Shown here piece by piece: positions 34,548-44,903 of a stretch of 64,000 bases of DNA; the stretch's first letter is position 1; each line of letters starts with the position of its first letter. This DNA comes from Zygnema cylindricum. Its lineage: Eukaryota; Streptophyta; Zygnematophyceae; Zygnematales; Zygnemataceae. The stretch spans positions 62,001 to 126,000 of the forward strand of contig JBBHKE010000595.1 of assembly GCA_037447655.1 (NCBI GenBank). Direction: 5' to 3'. The position numbers and the translations under genes are program-made. The notes beneath the pieces were generated by a model. That model worked only from the letters and a program-made list of their open reading frames with translations, was not told where the DNA came from and ran no database searches.

Positions 34548-35216
34548 TTAAACTGAAAACAATCCTAGTTTAGGTCGTCCACGCAAAAGTACGTCATAAA
34601 CCGCCGCCTTAGTCAACATGTCCGCGGCCTCCTCCAAAGTCGACACGTACGTAAATTCAATCTCCTTCGCAACAACCAAATCTCGTACAAAATGCCACTG
34701 GATACGTATATGTTTTGTTCGCTTGTGAAAGACCGGATTTTTCACAAGCGCCATCGCACTCATGCTGTCAGTAAAGATCTGCAAGCAGCCAATTAAAACG
34801 CCCAACTCACCAAACATCTCCTTGATCCACACAGACGACTTCGCAGTATGACACGTAGACATATATTCTGATTCTATGGAACTTAGCGCAACCGTAGGTT
34901 GGAGTCGCGAACTCCAAGATATTGTCGCGCCGCCCAAAATGAATGCGTACCCTGACGTGGATTTTCCACTGTCGAAATCTCCACCCCAATCTGCATCGCA
35001 TTAACCGATACACTGCAAGGAGTCCCTTTTGGACGCATACACCAAACCAAAGTCGATCGTACCAGCCAAATAGCGAAATATCCGTTTCACTGCCTCCCAA
35101 TGATTCTTTTTTGGAGCGTTGCAATAACGACTGACAACTGACACCGCCGACGCAATATCCGGACGCGTGCCTACACTTAAATACATTAAGCTACCAACTG
35201 CTTCACGGTATGGAAC
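34548..35216 (-). pseudogene. Element B RNase H region
   Basis: Reads VPYREAVGSLMYLSVGTRPD at the RT/RNase H junction, then GGATISWSSRLQPTVALSSI followed by ESEY, and KNPVFHKRTKHIRIQWHFVR near the C-terminus, ending GRPKLGLFSV. These are copia RNase H landmarks (SSxExEY, HxRTKHIxIxxHFxR). In-frame stops lie at about 35217 (TAA, before VPYREA) and 35001 (TAA, after LQCIG). RNase H would remove the RNA strand of the hybrid during reverse transcription. Confidence 0.85.
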
Positions 35217-36110
35217 TTAAACATTTTCTTCCTTTTCGTACTTCCTGTCTTGTACCTTTGGATCTAATGGCGTCGAGACAGATTTCGCGCCAATCATACC
35301 AAATCTTGTCAAGACCTCTCTACAGTACTGAGCTTGACTTAATTTAATTACATTCTCGCTGGACCTTATGACTTCTATCCCCAAGATGTACCTTACTTCT
35401 CCAAGATCTGTAACTTTAAAATGTATACTTAGGTACTCTTTTAACTTATTAATAACAGACAAAGTGTCACTAATCATTAGGAAGTCATCGACATACAAAG
35501 ATAAAATAATTTGATCCTTTCCCTCTCCTTTCAGGTAAACTCCGGAATCCGAAATTGTACAAACAAAATCATAATTAGTAAGTACCTTATGAAGACGAAG
35601 GTACCAAGTCCTCGGCGCTTGTTTTAATCCGTATAAGGATTTTCGCAGCCGCCATACTTTTCCTTCTTTTGAAGGCACACCCTCGGGCACCTTCATGTAA
35701 ACCTCCTCTTCTAATTCTCCATTTTAAAAGGTTGTTTCTACGTCCATTTGATGTATATGCCTGTTCCTCGCGGCTGCAATAGCAACTATCATTCTCAAAG
35801 AATCAAATTTAACAACCGGTGCATAAGTTTCCGAATAATCAACCCCCTCTATTTGTTGAAAGCCTTTACACACCAATCTTGCCTTATATTTCAATATCTC
35901 CCCCGTAGCACCAATTTTTGTTTTAAATATCCATTTAGCATCAATCGCCTTCTTCCCCTCCGGTAACCTCACCTCCTCAAAAGTTTTATTATCAATAATG
36001 GATTTTAATTCCCTCTCCCACGCCGGTTTCCACTTATCCTCCCAATCCATAGAACTTCGTGCCTCGGCGTAAGATTGGGGATCGCCGGGCATATTCTCGG
36101 TTAATGATTG
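35217..36110 (-). pseudogene. Element B reverse transcriptase region
   Basis: Follows the putative readthrough stop at 36111-36113 in the same frame. Landmarks are GDPQSYAEARSSMDWEDKW, EGKKAIDAKWIFKTK, YSETYAPVVKFDSLRMIVAI, HQMDVETTF, the SLYGLKQAPRTWY motif, and an intact catalytic YVDD (SLYVDDFLM). One in-frame TAA at 35724 falls in the FLNGE motif. Apart from that the RT core is open. The + strand positions run opposite to the reading direction. Confidence 0.85.
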
Positions 36111-36113
36111 TTA
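36105..36113 (-). promoter_or_regulatory. Stop with CAR-YYA context, IN/RT boundary (element B)
   Basis: Reading the - strand: AEEAFIL-type end of the integrase frame (SEEAFIL), then TAA CAA TCA, then SLTENMPGDPQSYAEA in the same frame. CAATCA fits CAR-YYA, the hexamer that makes plant stop codons leaky (known from tobamovirus replicase and the SIRE1 retroelement). The same position in element C has TAG CAACTA. Confidence 0.55.
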
Positions 36114-37900
36114 CAAAATAAATGCCTCCTCCGAGGCCGCCGAAATAAAATAATTGGAATTTTCAATATTTCCACCTTTGCGATCAAATGATAACAGATC
36201 CGGTTTCTTCCCCTTTGTCTTACGTTGACTCCTTCTCAATGGGATGTCGTTTTCTTTTTCATTTGCGGATTTTTCGATTTCGGTTTCTTTCTCGTGGAAA
36301 GAAGCACTCGGAGATTTAGAACTTTTAAGTCGGTGAGTGTCCAAAGACATTCGAGATTTTTCACTTCGGATCTCGTCAAAATTAATTAATACCGGATGAG
36401 TTTCCGAAATAGCTTTCCCCCTCTTAATATTGACGATCGGATCCGCCTCATTTTCGGAATCCGAATCATCGAGATGAGGAAAAGAGAGAGTCTCATTCAC
36501 TTCAAGAAAATCATGATTAGTAGAGAATTTTTCGGAACGAGAAATAACAACTTTGAGATCCTCATGGAAATTCACATTACGACTCTCTTCAATGAAATGC
36601 CGAATCGGATCATAAACCAAGTATAAGCTCCTTTTGGAGCTATACCCCACAAAAATTCTTGACCAACTACGAGAAGAAAATTTACCTCGTCGTTTTACCG
36701 TTTCGATGTACACCGTTGCACGGAACCCCCAAATTCGTAAATGATGTAACGAGGGCTTTCAACCATACCATAACTCGTGAGGAGTCTTATTGCCCGAAAT
36801 GGAGGTAAGTCGACGGTTACAAATATAATTAGCCGTTAAGATTGCATCTTCCCATAAGTACTCCTTCCATCCCGATCCGTGAATCATCGAGCGCACCATT
36901 TCTTGAAGTGTGCGATTTTTGCGCTCGGCGATTCCATTCGATTCCAGTGAGTAAGATGTCATAAATTCTTGTCGGATCCCCCATTTCTTGCGATACAGGT
37001 CAAATGCCTTGAACTCCCCACCATTATCAGATCGAACCGCCTTTAATTTCCGCTCACATTGCCGTTCGGCCATAACATGCCACTCCTCAAATTTTGCATA
37101 AGCATCGAATTTATTTTTGAGGAGATAAACCCATGTAAATCTTGAATAATCGTCGACAATAACCATTATATATTTGTTTCCCCGCAGGCTTTCAGGCTTG
37201 ACATCACCACAAAGATCCACGTATACTTTTTCAAGTGGATGCGTTGACCGAAAATTCGCGTCTTTATTAGGATGGGGTTTGCGGATCTGACGCCCTTGAC
37301 TACATCCGTCACAACCATTGACTTTTCTCCTGACGTCAGATCTAAACTACGCGTGCAACCGACTTTGATCATTCGTTTCAAATTTTGTTTTGACGTGTGG
37401 CGCATGCGATGGCGCCATAGCGTCAGATCTCTTTTAATTTTGGCGATCTGTCCAATGATGCCGTCATCATGACGCTTTGACTTTGGACGCCTCCATAAAA
37501 GACGACTATGGAAAGCGTCAGATGCTCCGTCCTCATCGATTGTCACGCCATCACTACGTGCAATTTTGATTGTGGAATCTCCTAATGCGTACACGCTCGC
37601 GCCAGATTTTTGGATTTGGGGTACGCTCAAAAGATTCGCAGAGCCGCCCGAAATATAAAATACGTGCAACAGATGGATTTCGGAGATTCGTTCAGATCCA
37701 TTTGGATCTAGCGTAATCAAGTCAAGTCGTACAGTACCAACTGTACCAATGGAAATGACTTGATCACTAGCGACCGTAATACTTTTGGGTACAGTCAAAG
37801 CGCGCATTTCGTCGAAAAGCGTGCCGTCCGTACATACATGATGCGAAGCGCCGGAGTCAATAATCCACTCCTTGTCGTTTTGCGCTTCGAAAGACGTCAT
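36114..37900 (-). pseudogene. Element B protease-integrase region
   Basis: Protease motif EWIIDSGASHHVCTDGTLFD near 37866, then the pre-integrase segment LTLWRHRMRHTSKQNLKRMI with an HxxxxH zinc motif, the DLCGDV Asp near 37216, VRSDNGGEF near 37030, and ESNGIAERKNRTLQEMVRSM with the catalytic Glu. The C-terminal part (36713-36114) includes FVGYSSKRSLYLVYDP and an acidic-serine tail. A frameshift lies near 37190 and a TGA at 36759 (after HELWYG). Spacing from the second Asp to the Glu is 33 residues. Confidence 0.85.
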
Positions 37901-37914
37901 TTCGTTTGTGATAC

Positions 37915-38436
37915 TTAGCGTGGAAAAGATAGTTGGGCCTTCGTCCCTCTCATCATTTTCCCCAACGAAGTGCCCATGGCAACTGAATCGGCCGCCACGT
38001 CCACCGCGCCCCCCTCTATCAAATCGGCCACCGCCACGTCGACCAAATCTGCCGTTGCCGCTGCCGCGACGTTGCCGCGACCGCCGCGGCCGCCGCTGAC
38101 GTTAGATCTCGCGTAACATTGGGGACTAATATGTCCCCATTTCCCGCAATAGTGGCATTGTTTTTCTTTTTCTGGGCAAGAGGAGGACATATGACCAGGT
38201 TTATTGCATCGAAAGCAAGTGATAGTAGATTGATCTTGGAACGAGGATTGGCCGGGGAAATTTCCCCTCCTTTCGGTGCTTCTTCCCCTTCCCCTAGATC
38301 CGCCTCCTCTTCCCCTTCCCCCTCTTCCCCCTCGGAGAAAGTTTAGATCCGCGGGTTCTTCGGAGGATGCGTTCAGAGATCCACCCAAGGCCGAAGCTTT
38401 AGGAGGACCTCTGCGATTTCTCTCGGTGGTTTTGAG
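37915..38436 (-). pseudogene. Element B nucleocapsid with two zinc knuckles
   Basis: An RGG-rich leader (LRGGRGGRGRGGGSRGRGR) precedes two CCHC knuckles, CFRCNKPGHMSSSC and CHYCGKWGHISPQC, each CX2CX4HX4C, separated by EKEKQ. A Gly/Arg/Asp-rich tail follows, with a frameshift near 38.05 kb. A TAA at 38437 separates it from the capsid frame. It would bind the element's RNA in the particle. Confidence 0.85.
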
Positions 38437-39423
38437 TTAATTCACGATGAATTTGTTACTCGGATTTGTTTGTGCCCAAAGAATTTCTTTGAGATAAGTA
38501 AGATTGTCGGGTAAGGCGTTGATGAGGCCGATCACTTTGTCTTCCTCGATAATAATCCGACCGTTATTCGAGAGTTGCTCCACAATAATATTGTATCGCT
38601 TGATCGCATCATCGATCGATTCGTTAGACTTTATCTTAAATTGGATAAAGTCCGTGTAGGCATATTGCCCCTTGTTTTGGAGCCCCTTCTCGAATTGGCC
38701 TTCGAGCGCCTTCCAACACTCATGCGCCGTATCTCGGGTGAGGAAATGATCATGCACCGAAGCGGTGCAAGATTGCATGAGGCCGGTGATGGCCGCAAGA
38801 TTTTTCTTCTTCCAAAGGCGGCGAGCCTTCGGATCGTCGATCGGCATCTTTTCTTCTCCATTCACGATCTTCCAAAGGTGACGGAGAATGAGTTGCGCCT
38901 TGATATATTTCTTCCATATTTGGTAGTTAGATCCGTTAAAAAGAACGATCTTCCCCGGCATAGAAGGGATCGGTAACTCGTCATCGGATTCATATTCAAG
39001 ATCCGAGTCGTTCTCGATCACAAACTTCCCCTTTCGGAGAGCCTCCCTCAAAATATCGTCATCCTCGACCCCTCCATCCGAAGCCACTTCAAAAGTATTC
39101 AAGATCGGATCCTCCTCCTCCACTTTAAACTTCCCCTTTCGATTGGTATCCGTGATCCGTTGATCTACAAGAGTGAGAAAGCCGTCAAACAACTCATTGA
39201 GACGATCTTCGGTCAATACCACCCCTTCTTGTTTCTCTTTCTCCTCTTTTGGAAGTGGGTTGGAGGGAGAGCCCTTTTCAAAAGTCGTCTCTCCTCCGAA
39301 GCCGAAATCTTTCACACTCTGATCTAGAGATGAATCGGTCAGATCCGGTAGATCCGGTAGATCCGGATTAGGAGCCGCAATAGGAGAAGGTGTGGATGAG
39401 GACTTCTTTTTCTTTCCCCCCAT
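38437..39423 (-). pseudogene. gag: Element B gag (capsid)
   Basis: Start chosen at MGGKKKKSSSTPSP (39423) because element C starts MGKKKKCTPS at the same point. An upstream in-frame ATG at 39441 would add six residues. After a disordered Pro/Asp/Lys-rich leader (about residues 1-150) comes the UBN2-type capsid: GKIVLFNGSNYQIWKKYIKA, LWKIVNGEEKMP, LMQSCTASVHDHFL, AHECWKALEGQFEKGLQNKG, and NESIDDAIKRYNIIVEQLSN. The frame ends at a TAA at 38437. The protein would form the virus-like particle in the cytoplasm. Confidence 0.85.
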
Positions 39424-39468
39424 GGCGACAAGACTTTCCACCTTGAGATCTTTTAAAGGAGCAAACTA

Positions 39469-39480
39469 GCTTCGATACCA
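39469..39480 (-). promoter_or_regulatory. Primer binding site of element B
   Basis: TGGTATCGAAGC on the - strand, two bases after the 5' LTR. It is a near match to TGGTATCAGAGC, the complement of initiator tRNA-Met, so minus-strand synthesis would start here. Confidence 0.85.
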
Positions 39481-39482
39481 CT

Positions 39483-39937
39483 TGTAAGGATCGATACACT
39501 CAAAGGTAGAAGAAAGATAGAGTATGATGCGGAAGCAAAAGACAGGAAGAAGAAAACACTCCAGCAAAAGACAAATATATTTCACCGGAAGTTTTCCCCT
39601 TACAAAAAGATTAATGTCCTCCAAACGACTAAGTCCTAAATACTCTCATATCAAGCAGGCAAAGTACTACTCAAGCGACGTCGTACAAAAGTAGGCCGCG
39701 CGAACCAATCAAAACAAAGTACCAACGAAACTACATAAAGTACGCGGTACCGTACGAAACAAACATACAGCCGTACAGTACTAGGGTACCAATGTACTAC
39801 GCATGCAACACCAAAACCAAACAAATAAAACTAAACTAATCACGCCACGCCAAACAAAGCCACACGTAAACTATATAAAATATAATATAATAAAACGCTC
39901 AACAAAACTGAGACGTTGCTTCACAAAGAACCTAACA
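39483..39937 (-). repeat. 5' LTR of element B
   Basis: 455 bp, tgtaaggatcgata to cctaaca on the + strand, matching 34069-34520. TATA-like tatataaaatataatataat lies within it (about 39873-39892), a candidate promoter on the complementary strand. Confidence 0.95.
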
Positions 39938-40345
39938 GAGGCGGGGGAGGGAGAGGAGGAGATGGGAAGAAGCCGAGAGGGGGTGAGGCGGAGAGGGGGA
40001 AATGGGGAGAGAGAAGAAGGAGAGAGGGAGGGGAAGGGCGAGAGGGAGGCGGGTGGTAGTGAGAGGGGGGGGAGGGGGAGAGGCGGATGGAGAGAGAGAG
40101 AAGGAGAAAAAAATAGAGAGGGTGAGGGAGAGGCACATGGAGAGGGATAGTGTGAGGGCGAAAAGGCGAGGGGAGGGGGAGGGGGGAGGGGGAGGGTGAG
40201 TGCCAGGGCGAAAGAGAGAGTGCGAAGTTGAAGGAGAAGGGATGAGGGCAGGACAAAGGGGAGAAGGGGAGAAGGGGGGGGAAAGATAGGTAGAGGTTGA
40301 GAGGACGAGAGAGGAAGAGGCAAAAAGGGGGAGAGGGAGAAAGAG
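39938..40345 (+). repeat. Purine tract, about 400 bp, target of element B
   Basis: GGGAGA/GGCGGA-rich DNA, continuing the purine tract that lies left of element B at 34020-34068. It starts with the target duplication GAGGC. Overlapping long frames on both strands are compositional. Confidence 0.9.
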
Positions 40346-40410
40346 AGGTCCCTAAAACCCTAAAAAACCCTGGAAAACCTAAAACCCTAGAAAACCTAAA
40401 ACCTTACGAA
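40346..40410. repeat. Telomere-like repeat at the tract end
   Basis: ccctaaaaccctaaaaaacc and aaaaccctagaaaacctaaa: about seven CCCTAAA-like units, degenerate. They abut the purine tract. Confidence 0.75.
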
Positions 40411-40554
40411 TCCCTTCCAATGAAACAATGATCTCACTGTTTGTCTGCTCTCCTTTTTCTCGCTACTGAATCGTGTTCCTTGTAAGCCTTTTTTAGTTTT
40501 AATCTGACATTTAAAAGTTGTAAAATAAATATGTTTAACAAAGTTTGGTTTCCT

Positions 40555-40680
40555 AAAATAAAAACAATCTTTTGTTAAACAAAAAATATTTTTTGTTAAA
40601 TAAAAACAATCCTTTGTTAAATAAAAATTATCCTTTGTTAAATGAAAAAAATCCTTTGATTAACAAAAACAACCTAAGCA
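40555..40680. repeat. 21-bp tandem repeat
   Basis: Five to six units of aaaaacaatcctttgttaaat with point changes, at 21-bp spacing. No function is known. Confidence 0.8.
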
Positions 40681-40710
40681 CCTAGACCTTGATGACTTTG
40701 ACAATAATAA

Positions 40711-41470
40711 ATGTGCCTTTTAAGTTTTGACTCTGCAATGGGATGGATTAAGATACAGGCAGTTAGATACAGGCTTTTTTTAACATCATACCTTACTCAG
40801 GTCACAGGTAAGATTGTGAGGTCTTTAGTGTCAGAAGATGATACAGGGACATTTTGTCTTAATCATATTGAGAATGCCAAGGAAAGACTTTTATTGGAAT
40901 ATAAGGTACGTGTCAATCTACGTGTGAACAGAAAAACAAAAAGAGGAAAAAAAAAAAAAAAAAAAAAAAAGCAAAAAGAAAAATAAAAACAAAAGAAAAC
41001 AAAAAAAACAAGAAGCAAAAAAAGAAAGAAAACAAAAAGAAAACAAGAAGCTGTTGAACGAACAATTTCCCTGGCATGCCTCATTGTCACAATTGTCACA
41101 TGGGTTTCTATGGAGCAGATAGTTCTGAACAGAACTGGAGGCTGCTAAAATCTGTCAGTCATGATAAACATTTTTAAAGATAACAAAACGACTCAAACGT
41201 TTGTTCAGTTTTCTGTTTCAGTTCGCTGCAAATGGAAGACTACTATCTGCATACGATATGAAAAGAAGACTTTTTTTTTCATTTTCTCTCTCTTTTTTTA
41301 GAAAGCTGATAAAGACAGATTGTTTGGTGATGGCCATGAAAATTCTCCCTCCGTTAAAGGAAAATATTGCAATTCCAAGGGAGAATGAAAAAACAGCTGC
41401 TGGAATTGAGCACAAAGCACCTCGTAAGCTTCTCACTGAGGCAGCCAAACTAACAATGGATGCTATTTAA
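40711..41470 (+). other. Possible exon pair, unrecognised
   Basis: A frame at 40711-40905 (ending NHIENAKERLLLEYK) stops at a gtacgt donor-like site. After a long T-rich tract, a strong acceptor (ctctcttttttta followed by g, AG at 41300-41301) opens at 41302. The longest frame in the second part ends HKAPRKLLTEAAKLTMDAI at 41470, but it is not in the phase of the first. I do not recognise either piece. The polyA-rich stretch at 40946-41050 lies in the putative intron. This could be a relic or chance. Confidence 0.2.
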
Positions 41471-41559
41471 ATTTTGCTATTTAAATTTGGGCACAGAGAT
41501 TCAGGGAGAAGTTAGAAGGGAAAGATTGTGAGTTCGAGGTGATAGTGAATGAAAATCTT

Positions 41560-42665
41560 GGACCATGAAAGAAATAGTATAAGTCTGAGATTCCCTATAG
41601 ACACGTGGTCAAAAGTCTAGTAAATATTATGAATTGTACCAGGCCGGATATAGTAACTGGTATAGGAGTCCTTATTAGAAGTCTGCAATTCCAAGAAAAT
41701 AAGATTGGGAAGTAGCAAAAAGGGTACCAAAGTACTTAGTGGGAACTAGAGCTGTGTGGTTACTACTTGGTTGGGATAAGGCGAAATGAAGTGATACAAG
41801 TTATGGAGATGTTCTCAGCAAAAAATCCACAACTGGATTCACCTTAAAGGTTGGACATGGCAAAAAAAAGGAGAAACAAACTCCAAAAATGTCACATCTT
41901 GGTCAATAGTGCAAGCCAAATACAAACTAAAAGAAAAATATACCACAACGATTGCTGATGCTAAAAGGATTGCATAAGTAGAATCCACTCCTAAGAAATA
42001 ATTAAATATATGATGATATACTTTCGACTCTACAACAATTCCTCCTACCATTTAAGGATTCCACACCACAGTTTGTAATTCGATTTACCGTCCTAATCCC
42101 AAATTAACAAGCTCCAAATATGAGCTTGCCGTAAAGGAAAAAAAGTATCCGTGACGAATTCTTAGGGAACAACACAGATTAAAGAATGAGCCTTCTTAGG
42201 TTGATTATCAATATCTACTCCAAAAAGGTCATGGCTCAGTCCACAAAGGAGGCTGGATACATGGCTGCCAAAGCAGAGGACAAAGAGCTTCTCTGGGTCA
42301 AAAACTTCTCTGGGTCAAAGAAATTCCCTAGGTCAAAAAACTTCTCTAAGTCAAAGAAATTATTTGGGTCAAAGCATTTCTACAAGATTTTGACTTTATG
42401 CAACAAGGGACCAGGGTTGTGTGAATAATCGGTAGCCATATCACCGGTTAGCAACCCAAGTCATCACTTTAAAAGCAAACTAATAGATATTAGATTGCAT
42501 TTTGTGAGAAAAATGGTTTTTTCAAAAACACCAAAACGAAACTACTTGTGAGAAAAAACGCATAGCAGTAATGATGCGCAAAAAGACTCTAAAAGCTTCT
42601 AAGTTAGACTACGGCGTGGCTGAACTTCTAATGCGTAAGGGGAGTATTTTGAAGTAAGCTTGAGT
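41560..42665 (+). pseudogene. Copia RT/RNase H relic
   Basis: Near 41600 the + strand reads VVKSLVNIMNCTRPDIVTGI then DWEVAKRVPKYLVGTRAVWL, the copia RT/RNase H junction (xxMNxTRPDI, WxxxKRxxxYLxGT). Near 42226 VMAQSTKEAGYMAAKAEDKE followed by LLWVKNF is the SSTxAEYMA motif. Near 42478 KSKLIDIRLHFVRKMVFS is the C-terminal HIDIRxHFVR. At 42296-42385 a repeated ctctgggtcaaa unit (about 18 bp) inflates the WVKNF segment to KNFSGSKKFPRSKNFSKSKK. All pieces are broken by stops, and no LTR is attached directly. Confidence 0.75.
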
Positions 42666-42969
42666 TCCTTCAGTTAAATGTTAGAGCGAAAAAAAAAAAA
42701 ACGAAAAATATATGATAAAGGTAAATTGATTAGCCTACCCTATAAGTGCTGCAATTAATTTTGTATATGATCAGGTGACAAAAAATATCAGATAAAAGAA
42801 TCTATTTTGTGTTCCACCATTTTATATTATTCGGGCAACAATCGACGTTTTGTGATATTTGTCCTCGCAATAAACCTTTTTCAGATATTTGGTTGACGAT
42901 AAAAATGTGACGTTGCGATTTTTGGCTCTACGCTACTGTACTGTGAGTTCAACGATAGGTTTAGGATCT
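42666..42969. other. Spacer after the RNase H relic
   Basis: Nothing recognisable. The start (about 42640-42660) resembles the junction between RNase H and LTR at 47970-47992. Confidence 0.35.
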
Positions 42970-43650
42970 TAAGTATCTGCGAAATTCAATTATAACCACA
43001 AATTTGAGTTAGAATTTCAAAATTCAATTCCGAGTTATAAAGTTCAAGTTCTAATTGCAGTTTAAAATCATATTATATAAATTAGAATTCAGGAATTCAA
43101 TTAAGAATAGCAAATTCTGAATTGTAATTGCAAATTTCAATTTGTAATTTCACAATTCAGATTAAAATTTTAATATTTTAGTAAGATATGCAACTTAGAA
43201 TTACGATTTGAGATTTATATTGAAAAATTTCAGTTACAATTGGAGTATTAAATTTAGAAATGCAAAATTCAAGCTAAAACTCCGAATTTCCGAGTTTTTC
43301 CGATTTATTTCTTTATTTTTATTTGTTTTTACAAAATTAAATTCAAAACTTCAGTTAGAATTGCAACTTACAATTGCACAACTTCAACTCAAAAGTATGA
43401 AATTTGATTTAAAATTGCACAGGTCAAATTAGAGTGGCATAATTTAGCTTAGAATAGGAAAATTCATGTTAGATTTTCAAAACACAATTTGAAATTGCAA
43501 AAATTAGGTTGTATTTGCAAAACTTTAAACATAATTTAAAACCAAAACTGCAAGTTTCAATTTAGATTCGCAAAATTTATTCATATTTGCAAACTTATTA
43601 TGGCAAAATTAAATTAAAATTAGCCAAAATTGAGGCACTAATTAAATGTT
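42970..43650. repeat. Degenerate aaattcaa-type repeat field
   Basis: About 680 bp in which aattcaa, ttgcaaaatt and gttagaattgc words recur every 20-27 bp in both letter orders. It looks like an eroded short-period tandem repeat. Frames through it (KLKLRISEFF and so on) are by-products. Confidence 0.6.
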
Positions 43651-43913
43651 TACATTCTGATATACTCGCAGATATCCAGTTGTAGGAAAAATCACGTATT
43701 TTATTTCTCTTTTCAAAACAAAAATAAATGGCTATTACCATACTTTTGTCACATAGATTCTTTCTTTCAAAAATATGACATTCAGTTATAAAGACAATTT
43801 GAAACGCATAGAGACCCAACCAATAGTAATTTGAGATTTCGTACTGCTATTGGACAGGTCAATGAAGTCCGAAGATCTCACCACGTGGTTTCTAAGGTTT
43901 GTGAAGACCTCCT

Positions 43914-44829
43914 TGTTGAAATATAAAATCTTTAATTTAGTAAACAAGGCTGTGGGGAGAGAATAAAGACTTATAATATTTTTTATCTGATTCAGATCTA
44001 AAACTTACCTTTGATAGTGTGACAGTAGCAGATAGACAGTAGAGTGTACTATACTACTTCTGCAGGGACACGTGTCGACAGTCAGAGATGATGCACGTAT
44101 TATGGAGTGGGCGCCGACAACCACATACGCGTGTCACAAATCTTACGGGGGTCTTCGGTGAATCGGACGAACGAAGACTAAACCGAACATCTGGGAGAGT
44201 AATGTACGAAATCGAAAGTAGATCGTTGATACGAAACAGATTGGACGGACGCGATCAAAGTGGGGACCACCATGACTAAGTGCGCCAAATGCACTCAGGA
44301 TGTACGTACCACTGAACCAACATTCATCTAGACTTTTGTGACTGATGCTGACTAAGCATAGGAAACATTAATTGCACAGACAATATCTGTTAATATCTGA
44401 AAAACAAATAGTTAACGTTTAGTGCATTAATATATAGTGTTACACTGCTCATTTAGCGACAAGTGGTAATTAGGGTTTTGGAAATATTACAGGTTGTATA
44501 CTTTGTCGTAAGTCAGGGTAGTACTATAGTACAGCCACCCGAATTTGTGTGACCAGTAGATACTCACTGTGAGAATATAGTTTAGGACTTAGCCAATTTT
44601 GAGTCATCCAGTTTTTGAAGTATGATATTTTAAGGGCAGTTTTTGGGAAACTTCTAGATATCATATCTTATGGTTTACTCCATCATTTGGGCTGCAATTT
44701 TGGAAATTGTCAATTTACTTTGTTTTGTATCATTGTGGCAAATTTAAGACATATTGGCCTTTGAGTCATATTTTGTGTCAGCTGAAAGTTGGCTGTTCAA
44801 TAGGTGCTTGATAGATTCTGCTCTTTTCC
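43914..44829 (+). mobile_element. LTR and leader, copia family F, copy 1
   Basis: Starts tgttgaaatataaaatct and contains ggacacgtgtcgacagtc, gggcgccgacaaccacatac and cacccgaatttgtgtgacca. It matches 47992-48986 over its whole length, up to and past a shared ATG. The LTR 3' end and PBS could not be fixed by eye. Downstream only ~60 nt of gag start remain (see 44830). Confidence 0.7.
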
Positions 44830-44903
44830 ATGTCTACTTTCACTACTACTGATGTTTTTCCTCCTGCAACGGTGGTTGTAGAACAACAGTTTGAACACTC
44901 ATG
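44830..44903 (+). pseudogene. gag: Family F gag start fragment, copy 1
   Basis: MSTFTTTDVFPPATVVVEQQ starts at the ATG near 44830 and parallels MSTSTTTAGSPPATVVVEHH at 48987. The frame then meets sequence that reads as a copia relic on the other strand, so the junction near 44900 is a rearrangement breakpoint. Confidence 0.6.

Larger units (their letters stand above)
34069..39937 (-). mobile_element. Ty1/copia element B, full length, decayed
   Basis: Complete copia layout on the - strand: 5' LTR (39483-39937), PBS, gag, zinc knuckles, protease, integrase, RT, RNase H, PPT, 3' LTR (34069-34520). Flanking 5-bp direct repeats GAGGC (34064-34068 and 39938-39942) are the target duplication. The insertion split a purine-rich tract. 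The LTRs differ at roughly 15-20 sites plus small indels by eye, so it is not new. Several in-frame stops and at least two frameshifts disable the internal frame. It is the same family as element C (34069-39937 and 49776-55777 align throughout the proteins). Confidence 0.95.

Noticed and set aside
35724-35726. Other in-frame stops of element B as programmed stops
   Set aside because: They interrupt conserved motifs (FLNGE and others), lack CAR-YYA context and are absent from element C.
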